Source: an uncultured beta proteobacterium
GTDB lineage: Bacteria; Pseudomonadota; Gammaproteobacteria; Burkholderiales; Burkholderiaceae
Length of the DNA stretch: 5,843 nucleotides
NCBI GenBank assembly: GCA_903930665.1
Contig: CAIYZI010000029.1
Span: 1 to 5,843, forward strand
Direction: 5' to 3'
Positions 5,431-5,843 of the stretch are shown piece by piece. Made by a program: the position numbers and the translations under genes. Within the stretch, counting starts at the first letter, position 1. The number at the start of each line of letters is the position of its first letter. The notes beneath the pieces were generated by a model. That model worked only from the letters and a program-made list of their open reading frames with translations. It did no database searches and was not told the origin of the DNA.

Positions 5431-5843
5431 ATGAGTCGCAGAACAATGGATGAGTTTTTAAGAGGATTGCCTGAAGACGCCTATGATCGTAGGATCATGA
5501 AGCGCCGTTGGGAGTCAAATTGGAGCATTACCAAGCTTGGCTCCATCACCAAACTATACAAACATTTCGAATATATTGAAAAGTATTGCTTTTTTAATAC
5601 AGATGCAATTTGCCCGGGATATTACCGTGAAGAAGACCGCGCACGTTGGGCTCAAATAGTATCTAGTGGAGCGCGATCCTCATGGGTAACTCAGGAGGTG
5701 CAGGCAGCATGGGAATTGGCACTACAAGTTCCCCCTGGATGGCTTTATGATAAAACGCTACCAACGCCTGCGTTTATTTGGCCCGATGATAATCATCCTT
5801 TTGCACCAAACTATCGAAACCCGACTGCTCCAAAAATTAATAT
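5431..5843 (+). CDS. Hypothetical protein, 3' end beyond window
   Basis: Open from ATG 5431 to the right edge (137 codons seen). An in-frame TAA at 5377-5379 limits the upstream extent, and no other ATG, GTG or TTG lies between, so 5431 is the first start; ATG 5446 is the alternative. No Shine-Dalgarno is visible in the A-rich leader. The protein is charged at the N-terminus (RRIMKRRWE, 20-28) and rich in aromatic residues, especially Trp (28, 31, 73, 85, 94, 104, 117), with a proline-rich later part. No signal peptide, membrane segment or known motif was found. It is divergent from the 133-residue gene and faces the repeat region, so it may be controlled there. Function unknown. Confidence 0.55.
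   Translation, partial: MSRRTMDEFLRGLPEDAYDRRIMKRRWESNWSITKLGSITKLYKHFEYIEKYCFFNTDAICPGYYREEDRARWAQIVSSGARSSWVTQEVQAAWELALQVPPGWLYDKTLPTPAFIWPDDNHPFAPNYRNPTAPKIN

Overview
The window is a moderately AT-rich stretch of bacterial accessory DNA. The style suggests a betaproteobacterium of the Burkholderiales, perhaps Polynucleobacter-like. This is inferred from gene flavour and moderate G+C, not from any marker gene, so taxonomy is tentative. It looks like the edge of an integrative or conjugative element, followed by insertion-sequence debris, a split chromate-transporter operon and an unassigned regulatory/ORFan region.

Left part (1-2372): the minus strand carries a VirD4/DotL-type type IV coupling ATPase that runs off the left edge, preceded by a small helix-turn-helix (HTH) protein with a TTG start. 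A near-consensus promoter (TTGACA, 19-base spacer, TATAAT with an extended -10) drives this pair, and its -35 box sits inside a GGGGA/TCCCC inverted repeat. Divergently, an 80-residue XRE-type repressor reads rightward, followed by a 56-codon ORF that ends exactly where insertion-sequence DNA begins. The arrangement suggests a small control switch for conjugation genes.

Middle (2365-2801): two insertion sequences are collapsed into one reading frame. The left end, hairpin, ribosome site and first codons resemble an IS3-family element; the rest is the C-terminal half of an IS1595-family (ISXO2-like) transposase. It cannot be an active transposase because the first catalytic Asp is missing. Its tail overlaps in antisense the end of a 202-residue coiled-coil plus winged-helix-like protein (2767-3375, minus).

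Right part (3421-5121): all minus strand, in transcription order an unrecognised 133-residue protein, a 56-residue lipoprotein, and two short-chain ChrA halves overlapping by ATGA. The ChrA halves should form a heteromeric inner-membrane chromate transporter. The spacing allows one operon that could also read into the 202-residue gene.

Right end (5122-5843): a 309-base divergent intergenic region is packed with repeats: a 12-base perfect palindrome, an 8-base direct repeat flanking it, three tandem 10-base repeats and a 9-base inverted repeat. Beyond it an unrecognised plus-strand gene begins at 5431 and leaves the window. No tRNA, rRNA or CRISPR array was seen.
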